Source: Amycolatopsis sp. MtRt-6 (GTDB taxonomy: Bacteria > Actinomycetota > Actinomycetes > Mycobacteriales > Pseudonocardiaceae). Taken from it: a DNA stretch of 64,000 bases. This document shows, in pieces, positions 27,761 to 36,190 of this stretch. Position 1 is the stretch's first letter; each line of letters opens with the position of its first letter. The position numbers were made by a program, and so were the translations under genes. The notes beneath the pieces were generated by a model. That model was given only the letters and a program-made list of their open reading frames with translations. It was not told the DNA's origin and did not search any database. Location: positions 34,254 through 98,253 of the forward strand of contig NZ_JADWPD010000041.1 in assembly GCF_017308975.1 (NCBI RefSeq). Direction: 5' to 3'.

Positions 27761-28603
27761 TCAGAACTCGGTCAGCGGATCGGTGTGCCGGGGCGTCCAG
27801 CCCAGCTCGCGCTGTGCCTTGGCGGAGGTGAGCTGCTGGTCGAGGGCGAACGCGTCGGCGATCGGGCCCATCCGCTCGCGGGCCTGCTCGAGGGTGAGGG
27901 AGACGGTCTTCCCGCCGAGCGCCGCGGCACAGGCCTCGGCGACCTCCTTGGCCGTCGGGCCGGCCCCGCCCACCCCGAGGTACACCGAGCCCGCCGGCGC
28001 GGACAGCGCGGCCGCGTAGAGGCGGGCCAGGTCGTCGAGGTGGATCAGCGCCCAGTGGTTCCCGCCGTCGCCGATGTAGGGGACCTCGCCGGTTTCCCGG
28101 CCCGGCTGGACGAAGAAGGCGTCGATCAGGCGGTTGTCGCCGCCGTAGAGCAGGCCGGGCTGGACGACGACCGGCCGTCCGCCCTCGGCCGCCCGGGCCA
28201 GCACCGCGTCTTCGACGGCCTTGCGCCACGCCACGACGGCCGGCGGGTTCCACGGCGCGGTCTCGTCCCGGACGCCGTCGGTGTCGCCGTAGACCCAGCT
28301 GCCGCCGGTGTGCACGTAGGTGCCGCCGCCGACACCGTCCTGCATCGCGGTGGCGGCCGCCAGGTCCTCCTCGCCGCTGGCGGCCTGCGCGAGGTGGATC
28401 ACGGCTTCCGCCCGCGAGGCCGCGTGGTTGAGCACGTCGAGATCGGTCAGGCCACCGCGAACCGCCGTCGCCCCGGCGGCGGCCACGGCGGCCTCGGCGC
28501 GCTCGCTGCGGGCGAGCGCCTCGACGGTGTGCCCGAGCCGCACCAGCTCGCCGATCGTCGCGCGGCCGATGTAGCCCGAACCGCCTGTGAGGAAGATCTT
28601 CAT
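27761..28603 (-). CDS. NAD(P)-dependent epimerase/dehydratase (extended SDR)
   Basis: A 280-residue Rossmann-fold protein. The N terminus carries the extended-SDR motif GGSGYIGRAT (residues 7-16). The usual Tyr-x-x-x-Lys pair is not clear; the segment VAWRKAVEDAV occupies that place, so the protein may belong to an atypical SDR group. AAAGGA precedes the start at 28603. It is divergent from a LysR gene with a palindromic operator between them, a common arrangement for a regulator and its target. Confidence 0.82.
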   Translation of the reverse strand: MKIFLTGGSGYIGRATIGELVRLGHTVEALARSERAEAAVAAAGATAVRGGLTDLDVLNHAASRAEAVIHLAQAASGEEDLAAATAMQDGVGGGTYVHTGGSWVYGDTDGVRDETAPWNPPAVVAWRKAVEDAVLARAAEGGRPVVVQPGLLYGGDNRLIDAFFVQPGRETGEVPYIGDGGNHWALIHLDDLARLYAAALSAPAGSVYLGVGGAGPTAKEVAEACAAALGGKTVSLTLEQARERMGPIADAFALDQQLTSAKAQRELGWTPRHTDPLTEF

Positions 28604-28686
28604 CCCTGTCCTTTCACCCGGAATTCCTTCTTCCGCCAGCTTGATCCCGGCATCCGCGGTGCGTCCAAGACCCGTTTCGCGCGCTG

Positions 28687-28705
28687 TGATGCCGCTTCGG
28701 CATCA
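28687..28705. promoter_or_regulatory. 19-bp palindromic operator for LysR regulator
   Basis: TGATGCCGCTTCGGCATCA is a perfect 8-3-8 dyad containing the T-N11-A LysR pattern. It lies between the divergent SDR and LysR genes and just upstream of the LysR -10 box TACGAT (28712-28717), which itself is seven bases before the GTG at 28725. Confidence 0.7.
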
Positions 28706-28724
28706 CCGGCCTACGATGCTCGGC

Positions 28725-29588
28725 GTGGACTTCGACCTGCGGAAACTGCGTTCCTTCGTCGCGGTCGCCGAGGAACTCCACTTCGGCCGGGCCGCCGCGC
28801 GGCTGCACATCGCCCAGCCCGCGCTGTCGCGCCAGATCCGGGGCCTCGAAGACGAGCTCAAGACGCCCCTGTTCGTCCGCGACCGCCGCACCACCGTCCT
28901 CACCGCGGCCGGTGAACAGCTCCTGGCCGACGCCCGCGACCTGCTGGCGGCGGCCGAAGCCGTGCACCGGCGAGTCGCCGCCGCGGCCGAGGCGAAGCCG
29001 GTGCTCACCGTCGGGTTCATGCCGGGCATCGTGGTCACCCCGGCCGTGCGGGCGCTGGCCGGGCACCGGCCGGACGTCGGCGTCCGGCTGCTGCGCACCG
29101 GCTGGCACGACCAGGTCGCGGTCCTGCACGACGGCCGCGTCGACGTCAGCATCGTCCGGCTGCCGATCGACCGGCGCGGGCTGGCGGTGCGGCCGCTGTT
29201 CACCGAACCCCGCGTCGTCATGGTGCCCGCCACGCACCGGCTGGCCGGCAAGGAATCCGTGTCGGTCACCGAACTCGCCGACGAGCACCTGCTGCAGGAC
29301 CCCGACGCCGTCCCGGAGTGGCGGGACATCGCCGTCGAACTGCGTGGGCCCGACCGTCCCGAGGTGCCGCGGATCCACAGCGTGGAAGAGAAACTGGAAC
29401 TGGTCGCGGCCGGCGCCGGGATCAGCGTCATCCCCCTGTCGACGGCGACGTTCTACACCCGCCCGGACGTCGTCGGCATCCCGGTGGCGGACATCGCGCC
29501 GAACCGCGTCGCCCTGGCCTGGCTCGCGGCGCGCCGCTCACCGTTGATCGAAGCGTTCCTCGAAGCGGCGGCGAGCCTGGCGCCCTAG
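28725..29588 (+). CDS. LysR-family transcriptional regulator
   Basis: A 287-residue regulator with N-terminal HTH (HFGRAAARLHIAQPALSRQI) and a LysR substrate-binding domain (LTVGFMPGIVVTPAV onward). GTG 28725 is preferred over ATG 28716 because the ATG overlaps the -10 element TACGAT, and the GTG sits seven bases downstream of it, giving a leaderless start as in several other regulators here. It probably controls itself and the divergent SDR gene. Confidence 0.88.
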   Translation: MDFDLRKLRSFVAVAEELHFGRAAARLHIAQPALSRQIRGLEDELKTPLFVRDRRTTVLTAAGEQLLADARDLLAAAEAVHRRVAAAAEAKPVLTVGFMPGIVVTPAVRALAGHRPDVGVRLLRTGWHDQVAVLHDGRVDVSIVRLPIDRRGLAVRPLFTEPRVVMVPATHRLAGKESVSVTELADEHLLQDPDAVPEWRDIAVELRGPDRPEVPRIHSVEEKLELVAAGAGISVIPLSTATFYTRPDVVGIPVADIAPNRVALAWLAARRSPLIEAFLEAAASLAP

Positions 29589-29925
29589 CCGGGCCGGCCG
29601 GCGGTCGACGGGGTGCGGTGACTGTCCCATGGGACAGCGATGGACGCGCCACTTGAGCTTGTGAGCAGCGGATCGCCCGTCCCGCGCGGAGCCGCCCGCG
29701 GCGATCCGGGTGCCGGAACCCGGGTACCCCGCGAGACACCAAATCCCGCCAAGGGCGGTATCGCCGCTGGTGGGGCGTGTGACCCAGCTGACAAAATGAA
29801 GCGGTGCCCGGCCCGATGCCGGGCAGGCGCGTCCGGCGGGTGGCCATCCCCGAAGGGCCGTCTTGTCGCAGTCCCCGAAGACTCGGCTCCAATCCCATAA
29901 GGTTCGTGCAGGGGAGGCACTTTCC
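29589..29925. other. 337-base intergenic region
   Basis: No convincing gene. It holds a perfect 16-bp palindrome (29622-29637) and, at its right end, a good ribosome binding site for the next gene (AGGGGAGG). The open frames crossing it have no start site and unusual composition. Confidence 0.5.
29622..29637. promoter_or_regulatory. perfect 16-bp palindrome CTGTCCCATGGGACAG
   Basis: A self-complementary 16-mer 33 bases beyond the LysR stop and about 290 bases before the membrane/HTH gene pair. Size and symmetry suit a dimeric regulator. No matching regulator consensus is recognised with confidence. Confidence 0.45.
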
Positions 29926-30261
29926 GTGTCGACGCAATGCGAAAGGCAGGCCGAGGCCTGGCCTCACCCGTTCGAGACGAACTGTCCGGCCACCGAAGCG
30001 CAACGCCGGCCTCCGGAATATCCGGCGCGGGTCTTCGGCTGGCCCGCGGCGGTCGCGCTGATGGTGCTGGTCCTCGCGACGTTCGGCTTCTCGTTCGCGC
30101 TGCTGCGCACCGGGTCGGATCCGCGGTCCGCGGTCACCATCCCGCTGTTCCTGCTGTTCGGCGCCGGGACGCTGGTCGTTCCGGTGGCGGGTACGCGGGT
30201 GCGGACCCGGGTCGGCGCGGCGGTCAAGGGCGCGGTCGACGGCGCGCGGGGCAAGCGGTGA
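29926..30261 (+). CDS. small membrane protein, unknown
   Basis: A 111-residue protein with a polar N-terminal 40 residues, two hydrophobic helices (about 43-62 and 72-92) and a basic C-terminal tail ending KGAVDGARGKR. No recognised family. GTG 29926 is chosen because AGGGGAGG lies nine bases upstream. Its stop overlaps the start of the next gene by four bases (GTGA), so the two act together. Confidence 0.7.
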   Translation: MSTQCERQAEAWPHPFETNCPATEAQRRPPEYPARVFGWPAAVALMVLVLATFGFSFALLRTGSDPRSAVTIPLFLLFGAGTLVVPVAGTRVRTRVGAAVKGAVDGARGKR

Positions 30262-30896
30262 CCGCGGCGCGCCTGCCGGGCTGGCCCAGCCCGGACGGGC
30301 TCATCATGCACAACGCCGACGCCGTGCGGAGCGAGGCGGACTTCCTGCGCCTGCTGCGTGAGATCCTCGCCGGGTCCGGACGGACCGCCGGCAAGGTCGC
30401 CGCGTACTCGGGCTCCGTGCTGCCGCGGTCGACGGCCTACCGGTTCGTCTCGCCGGCCAACCACCGGCTTCCGCAGTACCAGGACCAGGTGGAAGCCTTC
30501 CTCAGCGGCTGCGGGTGTCACCCGGCCACCGTCGACCGGATGGCGGAGGTGTGGCGCCGGCTGAACACCGGGGCCGAACCCGAACCACGGGAGCCACCGT
30601 CTCCCGGTGCCCCGCGCACGCTGCCGAGCTGCACGACCCGGCAGGACGTCCCGACCCTGCCGGACCTGGCCCACCAGGACGGCCCCGTCGTGGTCCACCC
30701 CGGCACCTGGCGCGCGGAGCCCGCGGGGCACCCGGCCGAGTTCTCGGTCTCGGTGTTCCGGCTCCTGGAGATCAAGCTCAGGACCGGCGACGACCGGCTG
30801 ATCCGCCGGGCCCTGCTGTACTTCCTGCTCCTGACGGTCGTCTTCGCCGCCGTGGCCGGCGGGGTCCTCGCGACCCTCATCATCACGACTCGCTGA
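30258..30896 (+). CDS. predicted DNA-binding protein with C-terminal membrane anchor, unknown
   Basis: A 212-residue protein. Residues 20-100 are helical with a possible HTH-like segment (FLRLLREILAGSG, TAGKVAAYSGSVLPRSTAYR, then QYQDQVEAFLSGCG). A proline-rich linker and a charged stretch follow, and a single membrane helix (LLYFLLLTVVFAAVAGGVLA) ends the protein. The layout suggests a membrane-tethered regulator or adaptor. The family is not named with confidence. An internal ATG (30306) is an alternative start, but the GTGA overlap with the upstream gene favours 30258. Confidence 0.65.
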   Translation: MTAARLPGWPSPDGLIMHNADAVRSEADFLRLLREILAGSGRTAGKVAAYSGSVLPRSTAYRFVSPANHRLPQYQDQVEAFLSGCGCHPATVDRMAEVWRRLNTGAEPEPREPPSPGAPRTLPSCTTRQDVPTLPDLAHQDGPVVVHPGTWRAEPAGHPAEFSVSVFRLLEIKLRTGDDRLIRRALLYFLLLTVVFAAVAGGVLATLIITTR

Positions 30897-30992
30897 GAAC
30901 CGCCTCCCGGGACGTCGGCCGACGCGCCGGATTCCCAGAGTTCTCCCACGACCTCCCAGGAACCGGCCAGGCGGGCGCGCCACGCTCGCCGC

Positions 30993-31895
30993 ATGACGAT
31001 CGAAATACGGGGCCTGACCAAGCGGTACGGGCCCGCCACCGTCGTGGCCGACCTGTCCTTCACCGTCGAACCCGGGCAGGTCACCGGGTTCCTCGGCCCC
31101 AACGGCGCCGGGAAGTCCACGACCATGAAGATGATCGTGGGCCTGGCCGCGCCGACCCGGGGGTCGGTCACCATCGGCGGGCGCCGCTACCGGGATCTGC
31201 CCGTGCCGCTCACCGAGGTGGGCGCGTTGCTCGACGCCGGTGCCGTGCACGGCGGCCGGAAGGCCTACGACCACCTGCTGGCGCTCGCGGTGAGCAACGG
31301 CCTCCCCCGGCGCCGGGTCGGCGAGGTGCTCGCCCGGACCGGGCTGGACGGCGTGGCCGGCAAGCGGGCCGGCGGGTTCTCCCTCGGCATGCGGCAGCGG
31401 CTCGGCATCGCGGCGGCGTTGCTCGGCGACCCGGGCGTGCTGCTCTTCGACGAGCCGGTGAACGGGCTCGATCCCGAAGGCATCCGCTGGATCCGGGACC
31501 TCCTGCGCGCCCTGGCCGGCGAGGGCCGGGCGGTGCTGGTGTCCAGCCACCTGATGAGCGAGATGGCGCAGACCGCCGATCACCTGGTCGTCATCGGCCG
31601 CGGCAAGCTCGTCGCCGACACCGCCGTGAGCGAGCTCGTCCGCGGCGAGGGCACCGTGCTCGTCCGCACGCCCGAACCGGGGTTCGCGCGGCTGCTGGCC
31701 ACCGCCGGCGCCGCCGTGCGCGAGGGTACCGAGGCTTCGCTCGTCGTCTCCGGCATGACCAGCACCGAAATCGGGAAGCTCGCGGCCTACCACGGTGTCG
31801 CGCTCGCCGAGCTGACCCCGCAGCGCGTTTCGCTGGAGGACGCCTTCATGGCGCTGACGAAGGACACCCTCGACTACCAGGGGGCCGTCGCATGA
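30993..31895 (+). CDS. ABC transporter ATP-binding protein (export type)
   Basis: A 300-residue ATPase with Walker A GPNGAGKSTTMK, signature FSLGMRQRLGIAAALLG, Walker B VLLFDEPVNGLD and H-loop VSSHLM. It belongs to the antibiotic/bacitracin-export-like group that pairs with a separate membrane subunit. No ribosome binding site is present; CACGCT six bases before the ATG may be a weak -10 of a leaderless transcript. The stop overlaps the permease start by four bases. Confidence 0.92.
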   Translation: MTIEIRGLTKRYGPATVVADLSFTVEPGQVTGFLGPNGAGKSTTMKMIVGLAAPTRGSVTIGGRRYRDLPVPLTEVGALLDAGAVHGGRKAYDHLLALAVSNGLPRRRVGEVLARTGLDGVAGKRAGGFSLGMRQRLGIAAALLGDPGVLLFDEPVNGLDPEGIRWIRDLLRALAGEGRAVLVSSHLMSEMAQTADHLVVIGRGKLVADTAVSELVRGEGTVLVRTPEPGFARLLATAGAAVREGTEASLVVSGMTSTEIGKLAAYHGVALAELTPQRVSLEDAFMALTKDTLDYQGAVA

Positions 31896-32656
31896 GCGTG
31901 TCGTTCACGCATTCCGTCCGCGCGGAGTGGATCAAGCTGCGCAGCCTGCGCTCCAGCTGGTACACCCTCGCGTGCCTGTTCACGGCCGCGCTCGGCATCA
32001 CCGTCCTGGCGATGAACTCCGCCGCGGCGGAGTACCCCGGCGAAGAGCCGTGGGACCCGGCCAACCGCAGCCTGATGTCGTACATCGTCGCGCAGCTGAT
32101 CATCGGCGTGCTCGGCATCCTGGTCGTCACCGCCGAGCACGCGACCGGCCTGGTGCAGACGTCGCTGCTCGCCACGCCGCGCCGGCACCGGCTGCTGGCG
32201 GCCAAGGTGGTCGTGGCGGTGGCGGTCGCCGTGGTGGCGGGCCAGGTGCTGATGTTCGCCGCCTTCTTCCTCGGCCAGGCGGTGCTCGCCGGCCACGGCG
32301 TCCCGCACGCCGGGCTCGGCGATCCGGGCGTGCTCTCCGCCGTGACGGGCGGCGGGCTCTACCTCGCGGCGATCGCGGTGCTGGCGGCCGGGCTCGGCAC
32401 GATCATGCGCGCCACCGCGGGCGCGCTCGCCACCCTGGTCGGGATCGTCTTCCTGGTCCCCGCCCTCGCCGGGCTCTTCCCCACGTGGCTGCGGCCCCTG
32501 CTCTCGTACTGGCCGACCCTCGGCGGGTCCGCCGTCCTCAAGACGGTGCCGGACCCGGATTTCCCGCACCCCTGGCTGAACCTGGCCGGGATGTGCGCCG
32601 GGATCGCCGCGGTGCTGGCCGTGGCGTTCGTGGTCTTCCGGCGCCGGGACGTGTGA
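31892..32656 (+). CDS. ABC-2-type transporter permease
   Basis: A 254-residue membrane partner of the ATPase upstream, with a typical N terminus (SVRAEWIKLRSLRSSWYTL) and about six hydrophobic helices. The C-terminal VVFRRRDV is repeated a few dozen bases later in a short duplicate (see repeat). Together with the ATPase it probably exports a drug, lipid or peptide; the two-component system downstream may regulate it. Confidence 0.88.
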   Translation: MSVSFTHSVRAEWIKLRSLRSSWYTLACLFTAALGITVLAMNSAAAEYPGEEPWDPANRSLMSYIVAQLIIGVLGILVVTAEHATGLVQTSLLATPRRHRLLAAKVVVAVAVAVVAGQVLMFAAFFLGQAVLAGHGVPHAGLGDPGVLSAVTGGGLYLAAIAVLAAGLGTIMRATAGALATLVGIVFLVPALAGLFPTWLRPLLSYWPTLGGSAVLKTVPDPDFPHPWLNLAGMCAGIAAVLAVAFVVFRRRDV

Positions 32657-32752
32657 TGCGGGAAGTGTTCCGAGGCGCGGTGGCGGCCGCCGGCTTCCGG
32701 CGCCGGGGCGTCTGATGGGCGCGGTGTTCCGACGCCCGGCAGCCACCGCCGC
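32635..32752 (+). repeat. diverged 59-bp tandem duplication spanning a stop/start junction
   Basis: Units 32635-32693 and 32694-32752 align at an offset of exactly 59 bases; both contain CTTCCGGCGCCGGG, a TGATG stop/start and GTGTTCCGA. The first unit holds the permease end and a new ATG (32656) that encodes a 19-residue peptide MREVFRGAVAAAGFRRRGV ending at 32715; the second holds the start of the streptophobe-like gene. The peptide is probably a by-product of duplication, though it has perfect TGATG coupling on both sides. Confidence 0.7.
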
Positions 32753-33896
32753 CGGGCCCGGGGCTGCCGGGGCCGGCCGCGTCGGGCAGAGCGGGTCCGC
32801 CGGAATCGCCGCCGAGGTGTTCCGGGGCCTGGTCGCGGCCGCCGCCGCGGTGCTTGCGATGGCGGGTGTCGCCGCGGCCGGCCTGGCCCTGCTGGGGGCC
32901 GGGCGCGTCGGAGACCTCGGCTCCTTGACCGCGGCGGCCGTCGCGCTGGCCGTGGGCGGCACGGTCGAGGCCGGCGCGGTGCCGGCCGGTGGGCTGCCGG
33001 TCGCCGTGCGGGGCAGCCTCGACGTGCTGCCGCTGGGCGTTTCCCTCGCGGGCGCGGTGGTCCTCGGCACCCTGCTGCTACGGCGCCGCGAAGACGGGTG
33101 GCTCGTCCGCGGCGCGGTAGCGGCAGTGGCCCTGCCGGCCGGACTCGCCGTGATCGCGCTGACGGCACGAGGCACGCTGTCGCTGCCGGAGCGTGTCACG
33201 ACGGGTGCCACCGGTCTCGCGCGGCTCCCCCTCTCCGGCGGGCTCGACGCCGGCTTCTCCGTGGCCGTCGGCCCGACGGTGGCGGGTGCGGCGGCAGGGG
33301 CGTTCGCCGTCGTCGGAGGCTGCCTGCTCGTCACGCGGTTCCCGGTCGTGGCAACGGCTTTGCGCGCCGCGCGGTGGCCGGCCGCCGGGCTCGGCGTGCT
33401 GTGCCTGGCCGCGGCCTTCACCTTCGGCGGCACCGTGGCCGCCGGGGGTGTCCTGCTCGCGCTCCCCCAGCTCGTGGGCGGAGCCGTGCTGCTGGGACTC
33501 GGCGTGCCCTGGACGATCAGCCCCTCGTCCGCGCTGCCCGTCTCGCCGGGCGGTCCGCTGCTCGGGCTGTCGGCCGTGGTGCTGCTGGGTGCGGCCGTCT
33601 CCTTCGCGGCCGCGAGCCGGCGGCCCGGCGGACCGCTGCGCCGGGCCGCGGGACTCGCCGTGCGGTTCGCCCCGGTGACCGCCGCCGTGCTCGCCGCCGG
33701 GACGCTGCTGTCGCGGGCTTCGCTCGACGTCAGCGTGGGCGCGTTCGGGTTGTCCCTGCCCGTTTTCGCCGCGCGGCTGACGGCGAACCCGCTGCTCGCG
33801 CTGGTGGCCGGGCTCGCGGGCGGCGCGGTGGCGGGCTTCGCGGGATCCCTGCTCGCCGACGCGATCTCCGTATCCTCGCGGGTATGGAAGCGATGA
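32715..33896 (+). CDS. streptophobe-like integral membrane protein
   Basis: A 393-residue, very Ala/Gly/Leu/Val-rich protein with about ten membrane helices, matching the streptophobe-type family known from actinomycetes. Function is unknown. Coupled by TGATG to the preceding short frame. The start of the downstream response regulator overlaps its last 13 bases, and that regulator's promoter lies inside its 3' end. Confidence 0.7.
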   Translation: MGAVFRRPAATAAGPGAAGAGRVGQSGSAGIAAEVFRGLVAAAAAVLAMAGVAAAGLALLGAGRVGDLGSLTAAAVALAVGGTVEAGAVPAGGLPVAVRGSLDVLPLGVSLAGAVVLGTLLLRRREDGWLVRGAVAAVALPAGLAVIALTARGTLSLPERVTTGATGLARLPLSGGLDAGFSVAVGPTVAGAAAGAFAVVGGCLLVTRFPVVATALRAARWPAAGLGVLCLAAAFTFGGTVAAGGVLLALPQLVGGAVLLGLGVPWTISPSSALPVSPGGPLLGLSAVVLLGAAVSFAAASRRPGGPLRRAAGLAVRFAPVTAAVLAAGTLLSRASLDVSVGAFGLSLPVFAARLTANPLLALVAGLAGGAVAGFAGSLLADAISVSSRVWKR

Positions 33897-34585
33897 CGTC
33901 CCGGCTGCTGGTCGTGGACGACGAGGCCACCGTCCGCGAGCTGCTCTCCGCCGCGCTGCGGTTCGCCGGCTTCCGGGTGACGTCGGCGGCGACCGCGCGG
34001 GAAGCGGTCGCCGCGGCCGTCGCGGAGCCGCCCGACCTCGTGCTGCTGGACGTCATGCTGCCCGACATGGACGGCTTCGAGGTCGTCCGGCGGCTGCGCG
34101 AGCGGCACCCCGGCACCGGCGCGCCGGTGCCCGTCCTGTTCCTCACCGCGCGGGACCGCCCGTCCGACAAGGTCACCGGCCTCTCCCTCGGCGCCGACGA
34201 CTACGTGACCAAGCCCTTCGACCTGGCGGAGCTGATCGCGCGGATCCGCGCGATCCTCCGCCGGACCGCGGGCCACCCGGTGGCCGTGCTCGAGGTGGGC
34301 ACGCTCGTGCTCGACGCCGAAGGCCACCAGGTGACGCGCGCGGGGCAGGCGATCCGCTTGTCCGCCACGGAGTTCCGGTTGCTGCGCTACCTGATGGAGA
34401 ACGCCGGGCGCGTGGTGTCGAAGGCGCAGATCCTCGACCGGGTGTGGCGCGAGGACTTCGGCGGCGACGCCGGCATCGTCGACACCTACATCTCCTACCT
34501 GCGCCGCAAGGTCGACACCGGCGAACCGAAGCTGATCCACACCGTGCACGGCGTCGGCTACGTGCTGCGGGAGCCCCGCCGGTGA
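33884..34585 (+). CDS. response regulator, OmpR/PhoB family
   Basis: A 233-residue two-component regulator with receiver domain (VVDDE; phosphoacceptor Asp56 in LLDVMLPDMDGFE; Thr in LFLTAR; Lys in VTKPFD) and a winged-helix output domain (LSATEFRLLRYLMEN, SYLRRKVD, VHGVGYVLRE). A -10-like TATCCT (33871-33876) lies seven bases upstream of ATG 33884, again consistent with a leaderless transcript independent of the overlapping upstream gene. ATG 33893 is an alternative. The kinase gene overlaps its stop. Confidence 0.9.
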   Translation: MEAMTSRLLVVDDEATVRELLSAALRFAGFRVTSAATAREAVAAAVAEPPDLVLLDVMLPDMDGFEVVRRLRERHPGTGAPVPVLFLTARDRPSDKVTGLSLGADDYVTKPFDLAELIARIRAILRRTAGHPVAVLEVGTLVLDAEGHQVTRAGQAIRLSATEFRLLRYLMENAGRVVSKAQILDRVWREDFGGDAGIVDTYISYLRRKVDTGEPKLIHTVHGVGYVLREPRR

Positions 34586-36024
34586 GGCGGCTTTCCCTGC
34601 GGGCCCGGCTCCTGCTGCTCACCGCGGGCCTGCTGCTCGCCGGCCTGACGCTCATCGGCACGCTGGTTTCCGGGCAGCTGGAACGGTTCCAGCTCGACCG
34701 GCTCGACGGCCAGCTGCGCTCGATGACCGAGCTCATCTCGCTGGCGGCCGGGCCGCCGCCGGCCGCGAACCCCGCCGTGCGGCCCGATCTCCTCGATCCC
34801 GCGCTCGAGCTGTTCGGCACCCCGTACGTCGTGTACCTCGACGCGAACGGCGCGGTGGCGGGCGGCCTGCACTCGTCCCGGGTGGCCGGGGCGGTCCTGC
34901 CCCCGGTCGACGCGCTGCGCACGGTCCCGGCCGACGGGACGGCCGTCGACCTGGCCGCCGCCGACGGCTCGCAGCGCTGGCGGGCCGTCGCGCGGCCGAC
35001 CGTCCGCTGGGGCGGGACGGTCGTTTCGGCCGCCCCGCTCGCCGAAGCCGACGCCACGATCGCCCAGCTGCGGACGAGCAGCCTGGTCACCGGCGCCGCG
35101 CTGCTCGTCGTGCTGACCGCGGCCGGCTGGTTCGCACTCGGCCGCGGGCTGCGTCCCCTGCGCCGGATCGAGCACACGGCCGCGGCGATCGCCGGCGGCG
35201 ACCTCACCCGGCGCGTTCCGGACCTCGCGCCGCCCGGCACGGAGATCGGGCACCTGGCGACGTCGCTCAACACCATGCTCGGCCAGCTGGAACGGGCCTT
35301 CGCCGACCGGGCCGCGTCGGCGGCGCGGATGCGCGCGTTCGTCTCGGACGTCAGCCACGAACTGCGTACCCCGCTGTTCGGCATCAAGGGGTCCACCGAG
35401 CTCTACCGGATGGGAGCGTCCGATGTGGACGACACGATCCGCCGCATCGACGGCGAAGCCACCCGGCTCACCGCGCTGACCGAGGATCTGCTGCTGCTCG
35501 CCCAGCTCGACGAGGCACCCGAAGAGCAGCTCGACCGGGCCCCGATGGACCTGCGCACCCTGGCCGGCGACGCCCGGCACGACCTGCGGGCCCTCGACCC
35601 CACTCGCCCGGTGTCCCTGACCGGCCCGGGCGGCGCCGGCCCGCCGGGCCCGGCACCGGTGGACGCCGACGAGGCCCGGCTGCGCCAGGTCGTCACCAAC
35701 CTGGTGGGCAACGCCGCCGCCCACACACCGCCGGGCACCCGGGTGCGCATCGGGGTCGGCACGGTGGCCGGCCGAGCGGTGCTCGAAGTGGCCGACGAGG
35801 GCCCGGGGATGACGGCCGAGCAGGCGAACCGGGTGTTCAACCGCTTCTACCGGGCGGACCGGTCACGCACGCGCACGCCGGGCGCCGACGCCGGCCTGGG
35901 CCTGTCGATCGCGCGCTCGTTGGCCCGTGCCCACGGCGGTGAGGTCGAACTGGAGACCGCCGTGGGGGAAGGTGCCTGTTTCCGGCTGGCGTTGCCGTTG
36001 CCGGAGAACGGGTTCGCGGACTGA
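34582..36024 (+). CDS. sensor histidine kinase (OmpR-type partner)
   Basis: A 480-residue membrane kinase: helix 1 (about 9-28), an extracytoplasmic sensor segment, helix 2 (about 172-190), a HAMP domain, the phosphoacceptor His259 in SDVSHELRTPLFG, and a HATPase domain with N box NLVGNAAAHTP and G boxes DEGPGM and GLGLSIA. GTG 34582 overlaps the regulator's stop. Lacks a signature for a known signal; position suggests control of the ABC exporter upstream. Confidence 0.9.
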   Translation: MRRLSLRARLLLLTAGLLLAGLTLIGTLVSGQLERFQLDRLDGQLRSMTELISLAAGPPPAANPAVRPDLLDPALELFGTPYVVYLDANGAVAGGLHSSRVAGAVLPPVDALRTVPADGTAVDLAAADGSQRWRAVARPTVRWGGTVVSAAPLAEADATIAQLRTSSLVTGAALLVVLTAAGWFALGRGLRPLRRIEHTAAAIAGGDLTRRVPDLAPPGTEIGHLATSLNTMLGQLERAFADRAASAARMRAFVSDVSHELRTPLFGIKGSTELYRMGASDVDDTIRRIDGEATRLTALTEDLLLLAQLDEAPEEQLDRAPMDLRTLAGDARHDLRALDPTRPVSLTGPGGAGPPGPAPVDADEARLRQVVTNLVGNAAAHTPPGTRVRIGVGTVAGRAVLEVADEGPGMTAEQANRVFNRFYRADRSRTRTPGADAGLGLSIARSLARAHGGEVELETAVGEGACFRLALPLPENGFAD

Positions 36025-36100
36025 CGCTCGACGACCTCGGTCCGCCGAGGTGAGCCGGCCGGTCGGCCAAGTCCTTGAGACCTCAATCACCTTAAATGAC

Positions 36101-36119
36101 CTTGGTAAGGCTAACCTCA
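36101..36119. promoter_or_regulatory. iron box (IdeR/DmdR-type operator)
   Basis: CTTGGTAAGGCTAACCTCA matches the mycobacterial IdeR consensus TTAGGTTAGGCTAACCTAA at 15 of 19 positions, including an uninterrupted GGCTAACCT. It lies 71 bases before the start of the solute-binding lipoprotein and after the kinase stop. It predicts iron repression of the downstream pair. Confidence 0.75.
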
Positions 36120-36190
36120 TATGCTGACCCGGCCCTGCCGCGGTCGCCGGCCGGGCCGGGCCGACCGCTCTCCGCAGGACAGGACTCATC

